64,000 nucleotides of DNA. Origin: Okeania sp. KiyG1 (GTDB taxonomy: Bacteria; Cyanobacteriota; Cyanobacteriia; Cyanobacteriales; Microcoleaceae). A program made the position numbers and the translations under genes. Positions 1 to 9,532 of the stretch are shown piece by piece (position 1 is the first letter of the stretch; every line of letters starts with the position of its first letter). The stretch is taken from the NCBI RefSeq assembly GCF_014132355.1, contig NZ_BLZO01000044.1, positions 1-64,000 of the forward strand. The letters are read 5' to 3'. Below the pieces are notes generated by a model. The model ran no database searches and was not told the origin of the DNA. It saw nothing but the letters and a program-made list of their open reading frames with translations.

Positions 1-1215
1 TTTGAGTTTTGAGTTTTGTAGCTCTATAAAATCTTACTTTTGACTTTTAACTTTTAACTTTTGAGTTTTGAATTTTGTAGCTCTATAAAATCTTACTTTT
101 AACTTTTGACTTTTAACTTTTGAGTTTTGAGTTTTGTAGCTCTATAAAATCTTACTTTTGACTTTTGACTTTTAACTTTTGAATTTTGAGTTTTGTAGCT
201 CTATAAAATCTTACTTTTGGCTTTTAACTTTTAACTTTTAACTTTTGAGTTTTGAGTTTTGTAGCTCTATAAAATCTTACTTTTGACTTTTAACTTTTAA
301 CTTTTGAGTTTTGAGTTTTGTAGCTCTATAAAATCTTACTTTTAACTTTTGACTTTTAACTTTTGACTTTTGAGTTTTGTAGCTCTATAAAATCTTACTT
401 TTAACTTTTGACTTTTAACTTTTGACTTTTGAGTTTTGTAGCTCTATAAAATCTTACTTTTGGCTTTTAACTTTTAACTTTTAACTTTTGACTTTTGAGT
501 TTTGTAGCTCTATAAAATCTTACTTTTAACTTTTAACTTTTAACTTTTGAATTTTGAGTTTTGTAGCTCTATAAAATCTTACTTTTGACTTTTAACTTTT
601 AACTTTTAACTTTTGAGTTTTGAGTTTTGTAGCTCTATAAAATCTTACTTTTGGCTTTTAACTTTTAACTTTTAACTTTTGAGTTTTGAGTTTTGTAGCT
701 CTATAAAATCTTACTTTTAACTTTTGACTTTTAACTTTTGACTTTTGAGTTTTGTAGCTCTATAAAATCTTACTTTTAACTTTTAACTTTTAACTTTTGA
801 GTTTTGAGTTTTGTAGCTCTATAAAATCTTACTTTTGGCTTTTAACTTTTAACTTTTAACTTTTGAGTTTTGAGTTTTGTAGCTCTATAAAATCTTACTT
901 TTAACTTTTGACTTTTAACTTTTGACTTTTGAGTTTTGTAGCTCTATAAAATCTTACTTTTAACTTTTAACTTTTAACTTTTGAGTTTTGAGTTTTGTAG
1001 CTCTATAAAATCTTACTTTTGGCTTTTAACTTTTAACTTTTAACTTTTGAGTTTTGAGTTTTGTAGCTCTATAAAATCTGACTTTTAACTTTTAACTTTT
1101 AACTTTTAACTTTTGACTTTTGACTTTTGAGTTTTGTAGCTCTATAAAATCTTACTTTTGACTTTTGACTTTTAACTTTTAACTTTTAACTTTTGACTTT
1201 TGACTTTTGACTTTC
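1..1215. repeat. 19-copy tandem array: 24-bp core plus heptad tracts
   Basis: A core reading GTAGCTCTATAAAATCTTAC recurs 19 times, beginning at 18, 77, 136, 195, 261, 320, 379, 438, 504, 563, 629, 695, 754, 813, 879, 938, 997, 1063 and 1136. The spacings are 59, 66 or 73 bp only, so they differ by exact multiples of 7. Between cores lie runs of the heptads TTTTAAC, TTTTGAC, TTTTGAG and TTTTGGC (about five to seven units). It looks like short tandemly repeated repetitive (STRR) DNA with a non-heptad core caught in the amplification. It abuts the 3' end of a broken permease gene and probably continues to the left of the window. No coding potential was seen. Confidence 0.95.
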
Positions 1216-1217
1216 GA

Positions 1218-2242
1218 TTAGTACCTAATTCTCGGATCGATATAAGCATTTAAAATATCAATAAAAATACTAACTACCACAACAATTCCGGCAAAAAATA
1301 CAACAATTCCCTGTACTGTAGGATAATCTCGCGAACTAATTGCCTCATATAATCTATTCGCTAAACCAGGCCAAGAAAACGTGACTTCGGTTAATATTGC
1401 TCCTCCTAATAAAGCAGCAAAAGTTAATCCTAAAATTGTAATTACTGGAATCATGGCATTTTTGAAAGCATGAGCAAATAGTATTTTCAATTCAGGAATA
1501 CCTCTAGCTCTAGCAGCTTCTACATAATCAGATTTTAATGTTCGTTTGAGATTAATTCTGACTATTCTTTCAAAAATACCACTGAGCAAAATTCCTAATG
1601 TTAAACTCGGCAAAGCTAAATAATATATAGATGTAAAAAATGATTTATATTACCACTAAAAATACTATCAATTGTGTATAAACCTGTAATAGTTGGAGGC
1701 GGGTTTTCAGTAATAGGAAAACGAGTACCTAAAGGAAACCATTTTAACTGTACTGCAAAAATTAATTGCAAAATCATGCCAGCCCAAAAAGGTGGAACTG
1801 CATAAGTAATAATTCCAAATAAACGCCCACCAATATCTAACTTGGTATCAGGGTTAGAAGCAGCAATAGAACCAACAGTAATACCAACAATTAAAGCGAT
1901 CGCCATACTAAATACTGCTAATTCTACAGTGGCAGGAAAATAATTTTGAATAATTTGCCAAACTGACTCCCCGCGAGTGGTCATTGATGTGCCAAGGTCA
2001 AAACTGAGTAATTTTCCCAGATAATTAAGATATTGTTCTAATAGTGAGCCATCTAAACCAAGTTCTACTCGCAGAGCTTCTTTCGTTGCTGTTGATACTT
2101 TTGGTCCAAGAATAGCATCTACGGGGTCTCCCGGTGTTGCTCTTAATAACAAGAAAACTAATGTGCTAATAGTCCATAACATCAGTGGTGCTAATAGCAA
2201 ACGTATTAATATATAAGAATATAGGGCTTTAGAGCGAGACAT
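1218..2242 (-). pseudogene. DppB/OppB-type ABC transporter permease, frameshifted
   Basis: Inner-membrane permease of the peptide/nickel ABC family (BPD_transp_1). The 5' part (2242 down to 1616) starts MSRSKALYSYILIRLLLAPL with the typical first membrane helix and the family segment 'RATPGDPVDAILGPK'. The 3' part (to 1218) has the EAA-type cytoplasmic loop 'YVEAARARGIPELKILFAHA' that contacts the ATPase and ends 'AYIDPRIRY', the usual C-terminus. The two parts join at about 1612-1620, where the first frame ends at a TAG and the second continues with 'LALPSLTLG'; one base has been lost or two gained. Together they give about 340 residues, the normal length. No partner permease, ATPase or binding-protein gene is adjacent. 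A real frameshift is likely, but a sequencing error at this one site cannot be excluded. Confidence 0.85.
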
Positions 2243-2551
2243 TATTTCAAGTCAAAATTCAAAATTCAAAAGTCAAAAGTCAATTTAAAGTTAAAATTCA
2301 AAAGTCAAAAGTAATTGCCTTTTATATCAAATCCAGTAGCATCGGTGTTATTCAGTATTTCAAAGATAAGAGTCCATATTGTAGGGGCGAATAGCATTCG
2401 CCCTCAACCATTGTGTGACGACGACAGAATTATATTATTCCGAAGCCAAAAAGTAAGCATTCAGCAGTCAGCTATCAGCTATTCCTACGGAATGCTGCGC
2501 AAACAGCTTTATTACCTTTAGTGGACAATTTAAATTCGTTGTTCTTGTGCT
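2243..2551. repeat. Heptad tract and dispersed repeat fragments
   Basis: Directly upstream of the permease lies a run of AAAAGTC/AAAATTC heptads (about 2249-2312). It is followed by a dispersed element end, ATATCAAATCC plus GTAGCATCGGTGT (2324-2350, also seen at 60169), a short palindrome in GGCGAATAGCATTCGCC (2384-2402) and a copy of the repeat CGGAATGCTGCGCAAACAGC (2489-2508). No gene is supported here. Confidence 0.8.
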
Positions 2552-3400
2552 TCAATATTCATTCCTAAAAATAACATCAGCAACTCGACAAACTTCAGAC
2601 ATTTCTTTCACATCGTGAACTCGTAAAATATCTACAGACTCAGCGATCGCTGCCACACAACCTGCAGCAGTTCCCCAAACTCTTTGTTTAGCATCAGGTT
2701 GATTTAAAATTTTACCAATAAAACTTTTACGAGATAACCCTACTAAAATCGGACAATTTAAACTTCTAAATTTTGATAAATTGCGGATAATTTCTAAGTT
2801 TTGTTCGTAGTTTTTGGCAAAGCCAATACCAGGGTCAATAATAATTTTATCCCGTTCAATTCCTGCTGTTATAGCCGCCTCTATTTGACTCTCTAAAAAT
2901 TGATATATTTCCCCAATTAAATCTTGATAATCTGTCAATTTTTGCATTGTTTTTGATGTACCCCGAATGTGCATTAATACAATCGGCACTTTAAGAGCAG
3001 CCACAACAGAAAACATCTCTGAGTCATAAGTACCCCCAGAAATATCATTAATTAAATTAGCACCAACTTCCACAGCTTTTTGTGCAACTACTGCCCTAGT
3101 TGTATCAACAGAAATTGGAATTTCAGCACAAATATTTTGCTGATTTCTTAATAACTTTATTATTGGTAAAACCCGATTAATTTCCTCATCCAGAGACACA
3201 ACTTCAGCCCCAGGCCGAGTAGACTGACCGCCAATATCAATCATATCAGCACCAGAATCTACCATTTTTTTTGCTTGTATTAAAGATGCTTCTAATGTAT
3301 TAAAATCACCACCATCGCTAAAACTATCTGGTGTTACATTCAAAATACCCATAATATAGGTACGTTTTCCCCAAGCAAAATTTTGATAATAATTGTGCAT
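2552..3400 (-). CDS. folP: Dihydropteroate synthase
   Basis: Condenses p-aminobenzoate with hydroxymethyl-dihydropterin pyrophosphate to give dihydropteroate, the committed cytosolic step of folate synthesis. The 282-residue protein is full length for the family. Pterin-site signatures are 'GILNVTPDSFSDGG' (about 18-31), 'MIDIGGQSTRPGA' (about 53-65), the 'ISVDTTR' strand, 'NDISGG', 'IDPGIGFAKNYEQN' and 'VGLSRKSFIG', followed by the C-terminal 'ILRVHDV' near the phosphate site. These are the loops and ligands expected of an active DHPS. The gene stands alone, and repeat-rich DNA lies on both sides. The upstream bases (3401-3430) are A/G rich, with a possible 'AAGAAGG' ribosome site beyond the start. 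Intact; family assignment is secure. Confidence 0.97.
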   Translation of the reverse strand: MHNYYQNFAWGKRTYIMGILNVTPDSFSDGGDFNTLEASLIQAKKMVDSGADMIDIGGQSTRPGAEVVSLDEEINRVLPIIKLLRNQQNICAEIPISVDTTRAVVAQKAVEVGANLINDISGGTYDSEMFSVVAALKVPIVLMHIRGTSKTMQKLTDYQDLIGEIYQFLESQIEAAITAGIERDKIIIDPGIGFAKNYEQNLEIIRNLSKFRSLNCPILVGLSRKSFIGKILNQPDAKQRVWGTAAGCVAAIAESVDILRVHDVKEMSEVCRVADVIFRNEY

Positions 3401-4105
3401 TTTAATGATGTTTATTTAAGAAGGAAGAAGAAAGAAGGAAGAAGGAAGAAGGCATAAAGCAGAAGGAAAAGAAGTAAGCATTTCCTGCGGAATGCTGCGC
3501 AAACAGCTATTAGCAGTCAGCTAGCCTCCTGCGGAGGAACTGCGTTAACAGCAAAAATACTTTCTCTTTAAGAACAGTTTTTAAATTAACAACTGACTTT
3601 AAGGTTAAGGAAAGCAACTTTTGTAGTAAGACAATTAATAAAGCTTTGATCGTAAACTAAAAACAATAGCTGATAGCTGACGGCTGAATATTTACGAAAA
3701 GAAAGTTTTAAAGGGAGAAGGTTTTTTATCACTAATTATCCGGACACGATATTAATTATTAATTATTGAAGTTGGGTATTACACCCGCAAAAGAAAAGAT
3801 TAATGCAGTAATATTTAGATAATTTATGAGAGTTAATATTAGGATAATTTAAGCAAAAGGGAAGAAAAAAATTGTCAACTATAACTGTTAGTGGAGCAAA
3901 AACTAGGTTAAATGCTTAAACCAAATCTATAGATGATAGTGAGGTTTAATTATCCATAATTATTGGCACCATTTTATAGTTATTTTATAGTGCAAATTAT
4001 TAATTAAATTGATGAATTTATATTTCTATTTTGCTGCAACATATTCTTTTTCCTCCCTTTTTTAGTTTCTACAAGAAGTCTAATTAATCATCAAAAATTA
4101 TTAAA
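3401..4105. other. Intergenic, 705 bp, purine tract and repeat fragments
   Basis: A GAAGGAA-rich purine tract (about 3420-3470) is followed by two 'CGGAATGCTGCGCAAACAGC'-type repeat copies (around 3480-3550). A half of the ATATCATGTCCGG inverted-repeat family occurs as 'TTATCCGGACACGATATT' (about 3737-3754). The remaining AT-rich sequence shows no gene that I can support. Confidence 0.7.
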
Positions 4106-4855
4106 TTATTTATAATTAATCAGACGAGAAAAACTATCTGGCATTAAACTTGCTCCCCCAACTAAAGCACCATCAATTTCTGGTTGAGCCATAATTTCAT
4201 CAACATTATTAGGTTTAACAGACCCACCGTATTGAATAGTGACATTAGAATTAGTTAACTTACTACGAATTAAACCAATAACACGGTTAGCTTCTACAGC
4301 TTCACAAGTATCACCAGTACCAATTGCCCAGATAGGTTCATAAGCAATTACTAGATTTTCCTGATCCACATCAATTAAATCTGTGGCCAACTGAGAAAAG
4401 ATATGTGACTCTGTTTCACCAGCAGCTCTTTGCTCCTTAGATTCTCCCACACAAAGAATAGGGGTTAAACCATACTTCTGAGCAGCTTGTAAGCGCAAAT
4501 TAACTGTTTCGTCAGTTTCACCAAAATATTGACGACGCTCACTGTGGCCAACAATTACATAATTAACTCCAATTTCCTTGAGCATTTGGCCAGAAATTTC
4601 TCCTGTATATGCTCCCTCCTCTTCCCAATGAACATTTTGGGCACCCAACTTGATCCGACTCCCATGCAAATTTTTTGACATAAAATCTAGTGCAGTAAAG
4701 GGAGTGCAGAGAACTACTTCAGGTTTTTCAGGGACTTCTGTTTCAGGTTTTTCAGGGATTTCTATGAGTTTAGACATCAAACCCTGGAGAAACTCTTTAG
4801 CTTCTGCCTGGGTTTTGTACATTTTCCAGTTCCCAGCAATTATAATTTTTCTCAC
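4106..4855 (-). CDS. tpiA: Triose-phosphate isomerase
   Basis: Interconverts dihydroxyacetone phosphate and glyceraldehyde-3-phosphate in glycolysis and the Calvin cycle. The GTG at 4855 is chosen as start because it gives the usual N-terminus '[16 protein letters not shown]'; an upstream TTG (4876) would add seven atypical residues. Catalytic elements are Lys in 'GNWKM', His in 'IVGHSERR', Glu in '[11 protein letters not shown]', the 'YGGSVKPNN' phosphate loop and 'GALVGGASL' near the end. Length about 249 residues, normal. A small internal duplication, '[13 protein letters not shown]' (about residues 33-45 of this start), lengthens the loop after the first helix. Intact. Confidence 0.97.
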   Translation of the reverse strand: MRKIIIAGNWKMYKTQAEAKEFLQGLMSKLIEIPEKPETEVPEKPEVVLCTPFTALDFMSKNLHGSRIKLGAQNVHWEEEGAYTGEISGQMLKEIGVNYVIVGHSERRQYFGETDETVNLRLQAAQKYGLTPILCVGESKEQRAAGETESHIFSQLATDLIDVDQENLVIAYEPIWAIGTGDTCEAVEANRVIGLIRSKLTNSNVTIQYGGSVKPNNVDEIMAQPEIDGALVGGASLMPDSFSRLINYK

Positions 4856-5242
4856 CGTTGATTTTGTAGACCTCAAACTTGACTATCTGCAACACTCCAG
4901 TCTAAGGCTTTATGAGTCCTTTTTCTAGACTTCAAAGAATAATTGTTTTCCTCATCACAATTGTGTTGATTGGGTTACGCCACTCCGCCAAGAAATGGCG
5001 AAATATTTTTGGAGCGGAGTTCAAATCCCCTACTTCCCCTCCTCCACGGTCGGGGTTAGGGGTGGGTTGGGAGGGGTTAGGGTGGGTTGACTTTTGACTT
5101 TTGACTTCATATTTTTGGAGCGGAGCTCAAATCCCTACTTCCCCTCCCTCCACGGTCGGGGTTAGGGGTGGGTTGGGAGGGGTTAGGGGTGGGTTAACTT
5201 TTGACTTTTGACTTTTAACTTTTGACTTTTAACTTAGTCATC
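4856..5242. repeat. G-rich GGGTTAGG-type repeats and heptads
   Basis: Two related copies of a unit reading TTTTTGGAGCGGAG then TCAAATCCC, CTCC-rich sequence and GGGTTGGGAGGGGTTAGGG occur at about 5008-5090 and 5108-5200. The same words recur at 34850-35170 and, inverted, near 43800-43880. TTTTGAC/TTTTAAC heptads follow at 5088-5104 and 5200-5236. No gene is supported. Confidence 0.8.
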
Positions 5243-5428
5243 CTACTGGCCAAATTCTAATCGAGCTTGCTCAACTATTTCTGCTGTGACGACTTCTTGC
5301 TCTGCTTCTCTGGCCAAATCTTCAATTCGCTTTCTGGCCTGAGTTCGCACAAAATAGGGAATGTTTTTTAATTTAATTTGAGCTTCTGGCGTCCATTGTA
5401 ATTCGTTATTAAAATTAGAATCAGTCAT
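5243..5428 (-). CDS. PCP_red (protochlorophyllide reductase-like) small domain protein
   Basis: A 61-residue protein made almost entirely of the PCP_red domain (PF08369), also found at the C-terminus of the light-independent protochlorophyllide reductase B subunit. Diagnostic pattern: '[31 protein letters not shown]' (split here by eye at about residues 12-42), then '[11 protein letters not shown]'. Stand-alone versions are common in cyanobacteria; their exact role is not settled. It lies 57 bp downstream of the TIGR04376-like gene on the same strand, separated by ATTATTA heptads, so they may be co-transcribed. Short but convincing. Confidence 0.85.
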   Translation of the reverse strand: MTDSNFNNELQWTPEAQIKLKNIPYFVRTQARKRIEDLAREAEQEVVTAEIVEQARLEFGQ

Positions 5429-5485
5429 TTTAAATCTTGCAACAAAGAAATTATTAATTATTAATTATTAATTATTAATTATTAA

Positions 5486-6070
5486 TTATTCATTGTTTCT
5501 CATATCCCGCTTCATTTTTTCTAATTCTTCATCTGTTTCCAAACTTTTAAACTGTGCTTCTAAAGGGTCTAATGAATTAGCAAAATTATAGGAATTGGTT
5601 TGATTCCAGCCATCGGTTTCCCAGCGTTTTTCATTCTTAGCAGTATAACGGTTAGCTTCAGCTTGAACAGCCTTTGCTCGTACTTCCTCCCGACGTTGTT
5701 TAATTTGACGATAGAGTTCTTTTGCTCGTTGGATGCGCTGCTTACATCCTTGCATCTGTCCCCAATGTTGATTACCTTGGCGTAAAAAAAATGCTTCCCT
5801 TTCTTGAGCCGCGTGAGCTAGATCGGGTCTATTAGCTGTTTGCGCTTTTTCCACTCGGTTATGCCAACGCTTCACTTCTTGCGCTGTTGAAAGAATATCT
5901 TGCTCTGATTTTTTTTCTTGGCGCTGGAGTTGCGCTATCAGACGCAAAGTGTCTTCTTCTTGTTTGCGTAGTTGCTCTTCGAGTGCCTGAAGTTCTAAAT
6001 GAGGATTATTCCGCAGAAACTCTTCAAGCCGATTTTCTAGAAATTCGCTGAAATCGTCAAATAAACCCAT
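5486..6070 (-). CDS. TIGR04376-like cyanobacterial coiled-coil protein
   Basis: A 194-residue soluble protein starting 'MGLFDDFSEFLENRLEEFL' and continuing 'NNPHLELQALEEQLRKQEED', the pattern I associate with the cyanobacteria-specific family TIGR04376. Residues about 25-135 are strongly heptad-like and charged, predicting a long coiled coil; the tail contains 'LDPLEAQFKSLETDEELEKM'. No catalytic motif or membrane segment is visible. The function of the family is unknown to me. It lies upstream of the PCP_red gene on the same strand. The family name is from memory of the N-terminal motif and should be confirmed by HMM. Confidence 0.75.
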   Translation of the reverse strand: MGLFDDFSEFLENRLEEFLRNNPHLELQALEEQLRKQEEDTLRLIAQLQRQEKKSEQDILSTAQEVKRWHNRVEKAQTANRPDLAHAAQEREAFFLRQGNQHWGQMQGCKQRIQRAKELYRQIKQRREEVRAKAVQAEANRYTAKNEKRWETDGWNQTNSYNFANSLDPLEAQFKSLETDEELEKMKRDMRNNE

Positions 6071-6518
6071 AGTTATTTCAGTTATCAGTTATCAGTTATC
6101 AGTTATCAGTTATCAGTACATCTCTCTGCCTATTTGCGCAGCATGACCTAGGAAAGTCAGAGGCTTGAGACCTGATTTTTTGGTCAAGATGATATAAAAT
6201 TTAGGAGGATTAGACAGTGGAAAATTAGACATCTCCGGAAAAGAGGGAGTAGGGACGTTGCATGCAACGTCCGTACAGAATAGGGGGAAAGAATTGATAA
6301 TTTCTGTACGATAGTTGATTTGATTTTTTATTACCACCAGATGTCTATTTAACTTGATAGCTTATATAGCAAAGAATGGGTTGATTAGGACTTATGGCGA
6401 TCGCAAACCGTAAGATAGGGAAATATTTTTCCCACAGATAAGCTGTTCCCTGTTCCCTGTTCCCTGTTCCCTGTTCCCTGTTCCCTGTTCCCTGTTCCCT
6501 ATTCCCTGTTCCCTTAAA
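6071..6518. repeat. Two heptad tracts (TTATCAG and CCCTGTT)
   Basis: TTATCAG heptads run at about 6077-6117 and CCCTGTT heptads at about 6447-6512. Between them is unremarkable sequence, including a small palindromic motif GACGTTGCATGCAACGTC (6253-6270). The heptad tracts are typical cyanobacterial STRR sequences. A 74-codon open frame here has no family features and is rejected. Confidence 0.85.
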
Positions 6519-7901
6519 CTAAAACTGTTGCCCTACAAAAACAGAACGAACTTGACCGTTACGGCGAATCACAGCTTCTTGGTTTGCCACATTAACAAGA
6601 GTCCAACCACTACCACCAATATTCTCGCCTACATATATCCGACGAGCTACACCCTCTACTTCAAATAAAGCAGCGGAACGTTCCCCTAACTCCAAAATAC
6701 CCACCAAGGTATTAATAGGAATCTGAACTTGACTTTCTGTCACTGTGTTCGTTGCAGGTATTTCTGCTGGCGGTGGAGGTAATTGTACTGGTTGTGTTGG
6801 CGCTTGTGACTCTTCTGATTTTGCTTCTGTTTCAGATTGAGTTTCTGCTTCTGCTGTCGTTTCTGGTTGGGACTGGGATGATGCTTCCGGTTGGCTTGTT
6901 GCTTCCGGTTTTGTTGCTACTTCTTGTGTTGGTTTTGCTTTCTCCTCTACTTTTGCAGCTTCTGTTTTTGCAGCTTCTGGTTTTGCAGTTTCTGTTTTTG
7001 CAGCTTCTGGTTTTGCAGTTTCTGTTTTTGCAGTTTTTGTTGCTTCCGACCTTTCTGTAACGTTTTCAGCAGCCTCTGCGGAGGCAGAAGCATTAGATGC
7101 AGATGCTGCTGATGGCTTTGGGGAAGATTCGGCAGATTTTGGTGCTGCTGCTACTGCTGAAGGTACAACAGTTGGCACTGGAGGAATTACCACCACTTTA
7201 GTTTCTGGAATAGTAATAGGTTCTTTTGCTACTTGTGCCTCCATGAGATCGACCAGTCGGTTGAGCGGTAATAGTAAGCTAGTGTTTGTAGGTTGGTTTG
7301 CAGGTACTGGTACTGTTGGTAAGTTGTTGCTTGCTGGAGCGGGTGGTATACCAGGAATTTGTTGTTGTTGTTTGCGAACTGCCTCTTTTTGTTCAATCAT
7401 CTGGAGCGATCGCTCTATATATTCAGCAAATTCTTTATCTGCTACTGCTCTAGGACTTAATGTTTCTGATGATTCATTTGGCTTTTCTACATAACCTAAA
7501 TAACCCAAAATTTTATTGAGTCCTCCCCTATTTACTAACCACAAAGAAAGGGTGACGAATATAGAGGCAAAAGCTGCTCCTAAAAGTAGTTTATCTAATG
7601 ATTGACTTTGTTTTTTTTCTGCTTCTACTTTTTTGGCTAATTTTACCTTTTCCTCTTTATCAATTTCTTGAGGTTGAGTATTCTTTTGAGGCAGAACAAT
7701 TTCAGGAACTTTAATCTGTGTTAAAGATACAACTTCTGGTTTAGTTACTGGAGTCGGCAAACGAGTACCACCATCCAATACTCGGTCAATATCGCGGAAC
7801 ATATCTTCCATCAAATTGTCGGCAAGATTTTCTACCGAAATAGGGTCTTGAAATCTTGTTTTTTCTGAACTTTCTTTAGTTTTTTGGTAGTTCGTGGTCA
7901 T
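6519..7901 (-). CDS. Membrane-anchored protein with Ala/Glu/Lys-rich linker and PilP-like C-terminus
   Basis: A 460-residue protein. Residues about 1-95 are charged and cytoplasmic; about 105-125 ('LLLGAAFASIFVTLSLWLVN') form one membrane helix; about 245-370 are low-complexity, with repeated 'KTETAKPEAA' units and Gln/Ser/Thr-rich stretches; the last 75 residues form a compact domain with 'INTLVGILELGERSAALFEV', 'IYVGENIG' and 'VIRRNGQVRSVFVGQ'. That C-terminal pattern resembles the beta-domain of PilP/GspC-type pilus and secretion proteins, so a periplasmic role in a trans-envelope machine is plausible but inferred. The linker DNA is itself repetitive (6900-7040), giving long leucine-rich shadow frames on the other strand. 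No partner gene is adjacent. Confidence 0.75.
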   Translation of the reverse strand: MTTNYQKTKESSEKTRFQDPISVENLADNLMEDMFRDIDRVLDGGTRLPTPVTKPEVVSLTQIKVPEIVLPQKNTQPQEIDKEEKVKLAKKVEAEKKQSQSLDKLLLGAAFASIFVTLSLWLVNRGGLNKILGYLGYVEKPNESSETLSPRAVADKEFAEYIERSLQMIEQKEAVRKQQQQIPGIPPAPASNNLPTVPVPANQPTNTSLLLPLNRLVDLMEAQVAKEPITIPETKVVVIPPVPTVVPSAVAAAPKSAESSPKPSAASASNASASAEAAENVTERSEATKTAKTETAKPEAAKTETAKPEAAKTEAAKVEEKAKPTQEVATKPEATSQPEASSQSQPETTAEAETQSETEAKSEESQAPTQPVQLPPPPAEIPATNTVTESQVQIPINTLVGILELGERSAALFEVEGVARRIYVGENIGGSGWTLVNVANQEAVIRRNGQVRSVFVGQQF

Positions 7902-8359
7902 ATTCTTTTTTTACTCCCTATCCTCAATAATTTTTGATTTAAGAGTTTGTTTAATTTTGATTCAGATATTTTAGTTTACCAAGATTATCTAGTAACTGTG
8001 TCTCAGATGAGATTAATTATAGACATTTTAACTATAGTTTATAAGTTGTTCAGCATTTAAGCTATATATCTTAAATTTTGGGAAAGGGAACAGGGAATAC
8101 TGGAGCTGGCAACCGGGAGTATAAAATTTAAATAAGTTTTATTTTACTACATAACTTCCATATCATTATTTTGAGTTTTTGTCAACGACTGTTTGATTTT
8201 TGGGCCAAATTTCAGATTTGCTCGTAGCAGTCTGATAGTAACTGCCAGATAGAAAATATTATCACTGAGTTACAAGCAACTTTAATAGTCCAGTAGGGTG
8301 TGTTAGCGTAGCGTAACGCACCGCCTCTTCCATAACTTTTTCACAAATAGATATAAAAC
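7902..8359. other. Intergenic with antitoxin remnant and a MITE
   Basis: About 8250-8285 repeats the 3' end of the antitoxin gene at 12439-12660 (ATATTATCACTGAGTTACAA shared), but without the rest of the gene. A GTAGGGTGTGTTAGCGT / TAACGCACC inverted-repeat element follows (about 8294-8326). The final 20 bases match the leader of the second DUF29 gene. The other part (7902-8240) has no feature that I can name. Confidence 0.75.
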
Positions 8360-8806
8360 ATGGTTAATCAAATTACCGATCTAAAATTACTGTATGAAGT
8401 TGATTATTTCCTGTGGTTAGAAGAAACAATCAAACTACTAAATAATCGTCAATTAGAAAACCTAGATTATGAGAACTTAATTGAGGAATTAGAAGCCTTG
8501 GGTAGAAGTGAAAAAAGTGCTGTTGAAAGTTTTGTGACTTTAATTATTCAACATTTACTATTTTATCAATATTGGTCAGAAGAAAGAGCTAATAACTCTA
8601 GGCATTGGTGTGGAGAAATTTTTGCTTTTCGGACTCAATTAGAATTAAAAATCACAACTTATTTACAGAATTATTTAGCTGAACGACTTGACTATCTTTA
8701 TGGCAAAGCTAGAAAAATTGCTCAAGTTAGATCGGGACTTCAGTTACCAGAAATTAACCCTTATTCTTTGGAACAGATATTGGATGAAGATTGGCTACCA
8801 GAGTAA
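8360..8806 (+). CDS. DUF29 family protein, copy 1
   Basis: A 148-residue DUF29 protein: 'LYEVDYFLWLEETIKLL', 'LDYENLIEELEALGRSEKSA', 'LIIQHLLFYQYWSEER' and the terminal 'PYSLEQILDEDWLPE' are the family hallmarks, in the standard order. DUF29 proteins are abundant in cyanobacteria; their biochemical function is unknown. It is about 90% alike to the DUF29 gene at 13007-13495, and the two upstream leaders also match, so the pair arose by duplication. This copy lacks the repeat insertion carried by the other, so it probably represents the ancestral form. Confidence 0.9.
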   Translation: MVNQITDLKLLYEVDYFLWLEETIKLLNNRQLENLDYENLIEELEALGRSEKSAVESFVTLIIQHLLFYQYWSEERANNSRHWCGEIFAFRTQLELKITTYLQNYLAERLDYLYGKARKIAQVRSGLQLPEINPYSLEQILDEDWLPE

Positions 8807-8904
8807 TTATTCAACATTTCCTGCTCTATCAATACGATTACACCACACTGTAGGGAATGTAGGGAAGTTGCATCAAGTCCCTATAGTGTTATCGTTTGCA
8901 ATAC

Positions 8905-9085
8905 TTATTGTTTTTGTTGTTTAATTTCTGCTAATATTTCAGGTAATCTCTCGAAATCTGCCTCAGATAACTTACGCCCTGGTCGGTCTCCTCTTGGCAT
9001 AAAACGCCTCGGTATCGTCTCGATGAGCTAATACATAACTTCGTAATTCTGATTCATTCATGGTTTGAAAATTAGGATGATTCAT
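8905..9085 (-). pseudogene. Small DUF6887-like protein, frameshifted, copy 1
   Basis: Reading from 9085 gives 'MNHPNFQTMNESELRSYVLA' then 'HRDDTEAFYA', a start typical of a small cyanobacterial family (DUF6887-like, from memory). The frame then ends at a TAA, while a second frame continues with 'RGDRPGRKLSEADFERLPEI' and 'LAEIKQQKQ'. A single indel near the codons after 'AFYA' would reunite them; alternatively the two are overlapping short genes. An almost identical copy, including the same break, lies at 10114-10294. Both flank the DUF5615/DUF433 pair and may belong to the same toxin-antitoxin neighbourhood. Confidence 0.6.
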
Positions 9086-9139
9086 AGAATTATTACCTCT
9101 CCATTTCTGTCAAACTCTAAATTGAGAGCTAAGTCTGCA

Positions 9140-9532
9140 CTACGGAATAAATAATCGACCTGCTCCCATATAATATTCAACATCAATTACAATTTCCACC
9201 AGCTTTTCAATACAAGATTCTCTGTAACTATACTCGCTGACTCGATCTGGATTGGCGATAGTAATAATGGGGAAAGAGGTAGACGTATTTTCTTGGCGCA
9301 TTACTCGTTCGAGGGAATCTTCACCCTGAGCATTGCGGTTTGCTGTCAGCAAAAGCATTCGATTAGTTTGAGCAAATTCCCAAACAACTCGGTCATTGCT
9401 ATTTGCTGGCAACCCAATCTGTCTAAATGTAACTAATCGAAGATCAATAAGGTCTAACCATCCTCCATTAACAAGACTTCCAGAAAGTAAGATAGCTTCT
9501 CGGTTTAAATTGTAGTCAACCAAAATAATCAT
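9140..9532 (-). CDS. DUF5615-like PIN-fold protein (putative toxin)
   Basis: A 130-residue protein beginning 'MIILVDYNLNREAILLSGSL', with the early Asp of PIN/Mut7-C-like nucleases ('VDYN'), a later 'NDRVVWEFAQTNRMLLLTANR' segment with the Asp and Thr positions of that fold, and a conserved 'ENTSTSFPIITIANPDRV' stretch. The start overlaps the stop of the DUF433 gene by 4 bp, the usual antitoxin-toxin arrangement. Most likely an RNase toxin of a type II pair; the activity is inferred from the fold and neighbour only. Intact as read. Confidence 0.7.
   Translation of the reverse strand: MIILVDYNLNREAILLSGSLVNGGWLDLIDLRLVTFRQIGLPANSNDRVVWEFAQTNRMLLLTANRNAQGEDSLERVMRQENTSTSFPIITIANPDRVSEYSYRESCIEKLVEIVIDVEYYMGAGRLFIP

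Noticed and set aside
1-1215. CRISPR array
   Set aside because: The segments between cores are low-complexity heptads shared by all units rather than unique spacers, and no cas genes are nearby.
2315-2521. 68-codon plus-strand gene
   Set aside because: Made of fragments of three dispersed repeats; no ribosome site.
4856-4876. TTG start for tpiA
   Set aside because: Adds MRSTKST, which is not seen in the family; the GTG at 4855 gives the standard N-terminus.
5003-5130. tRNA-like T-arm (GTTCAAATCCC)
   Set aside because: The words come from a dispersed G/C-rich repeat; no acceptor or anticodon stems can be drawn around them.
6752-7112. Plus-strand Leu/Cys/Phe-rich open frames
   Set aside because: They are antisense shadows of the Ala/Glu/Lys repeat linker of the minus-strand membrane protein.
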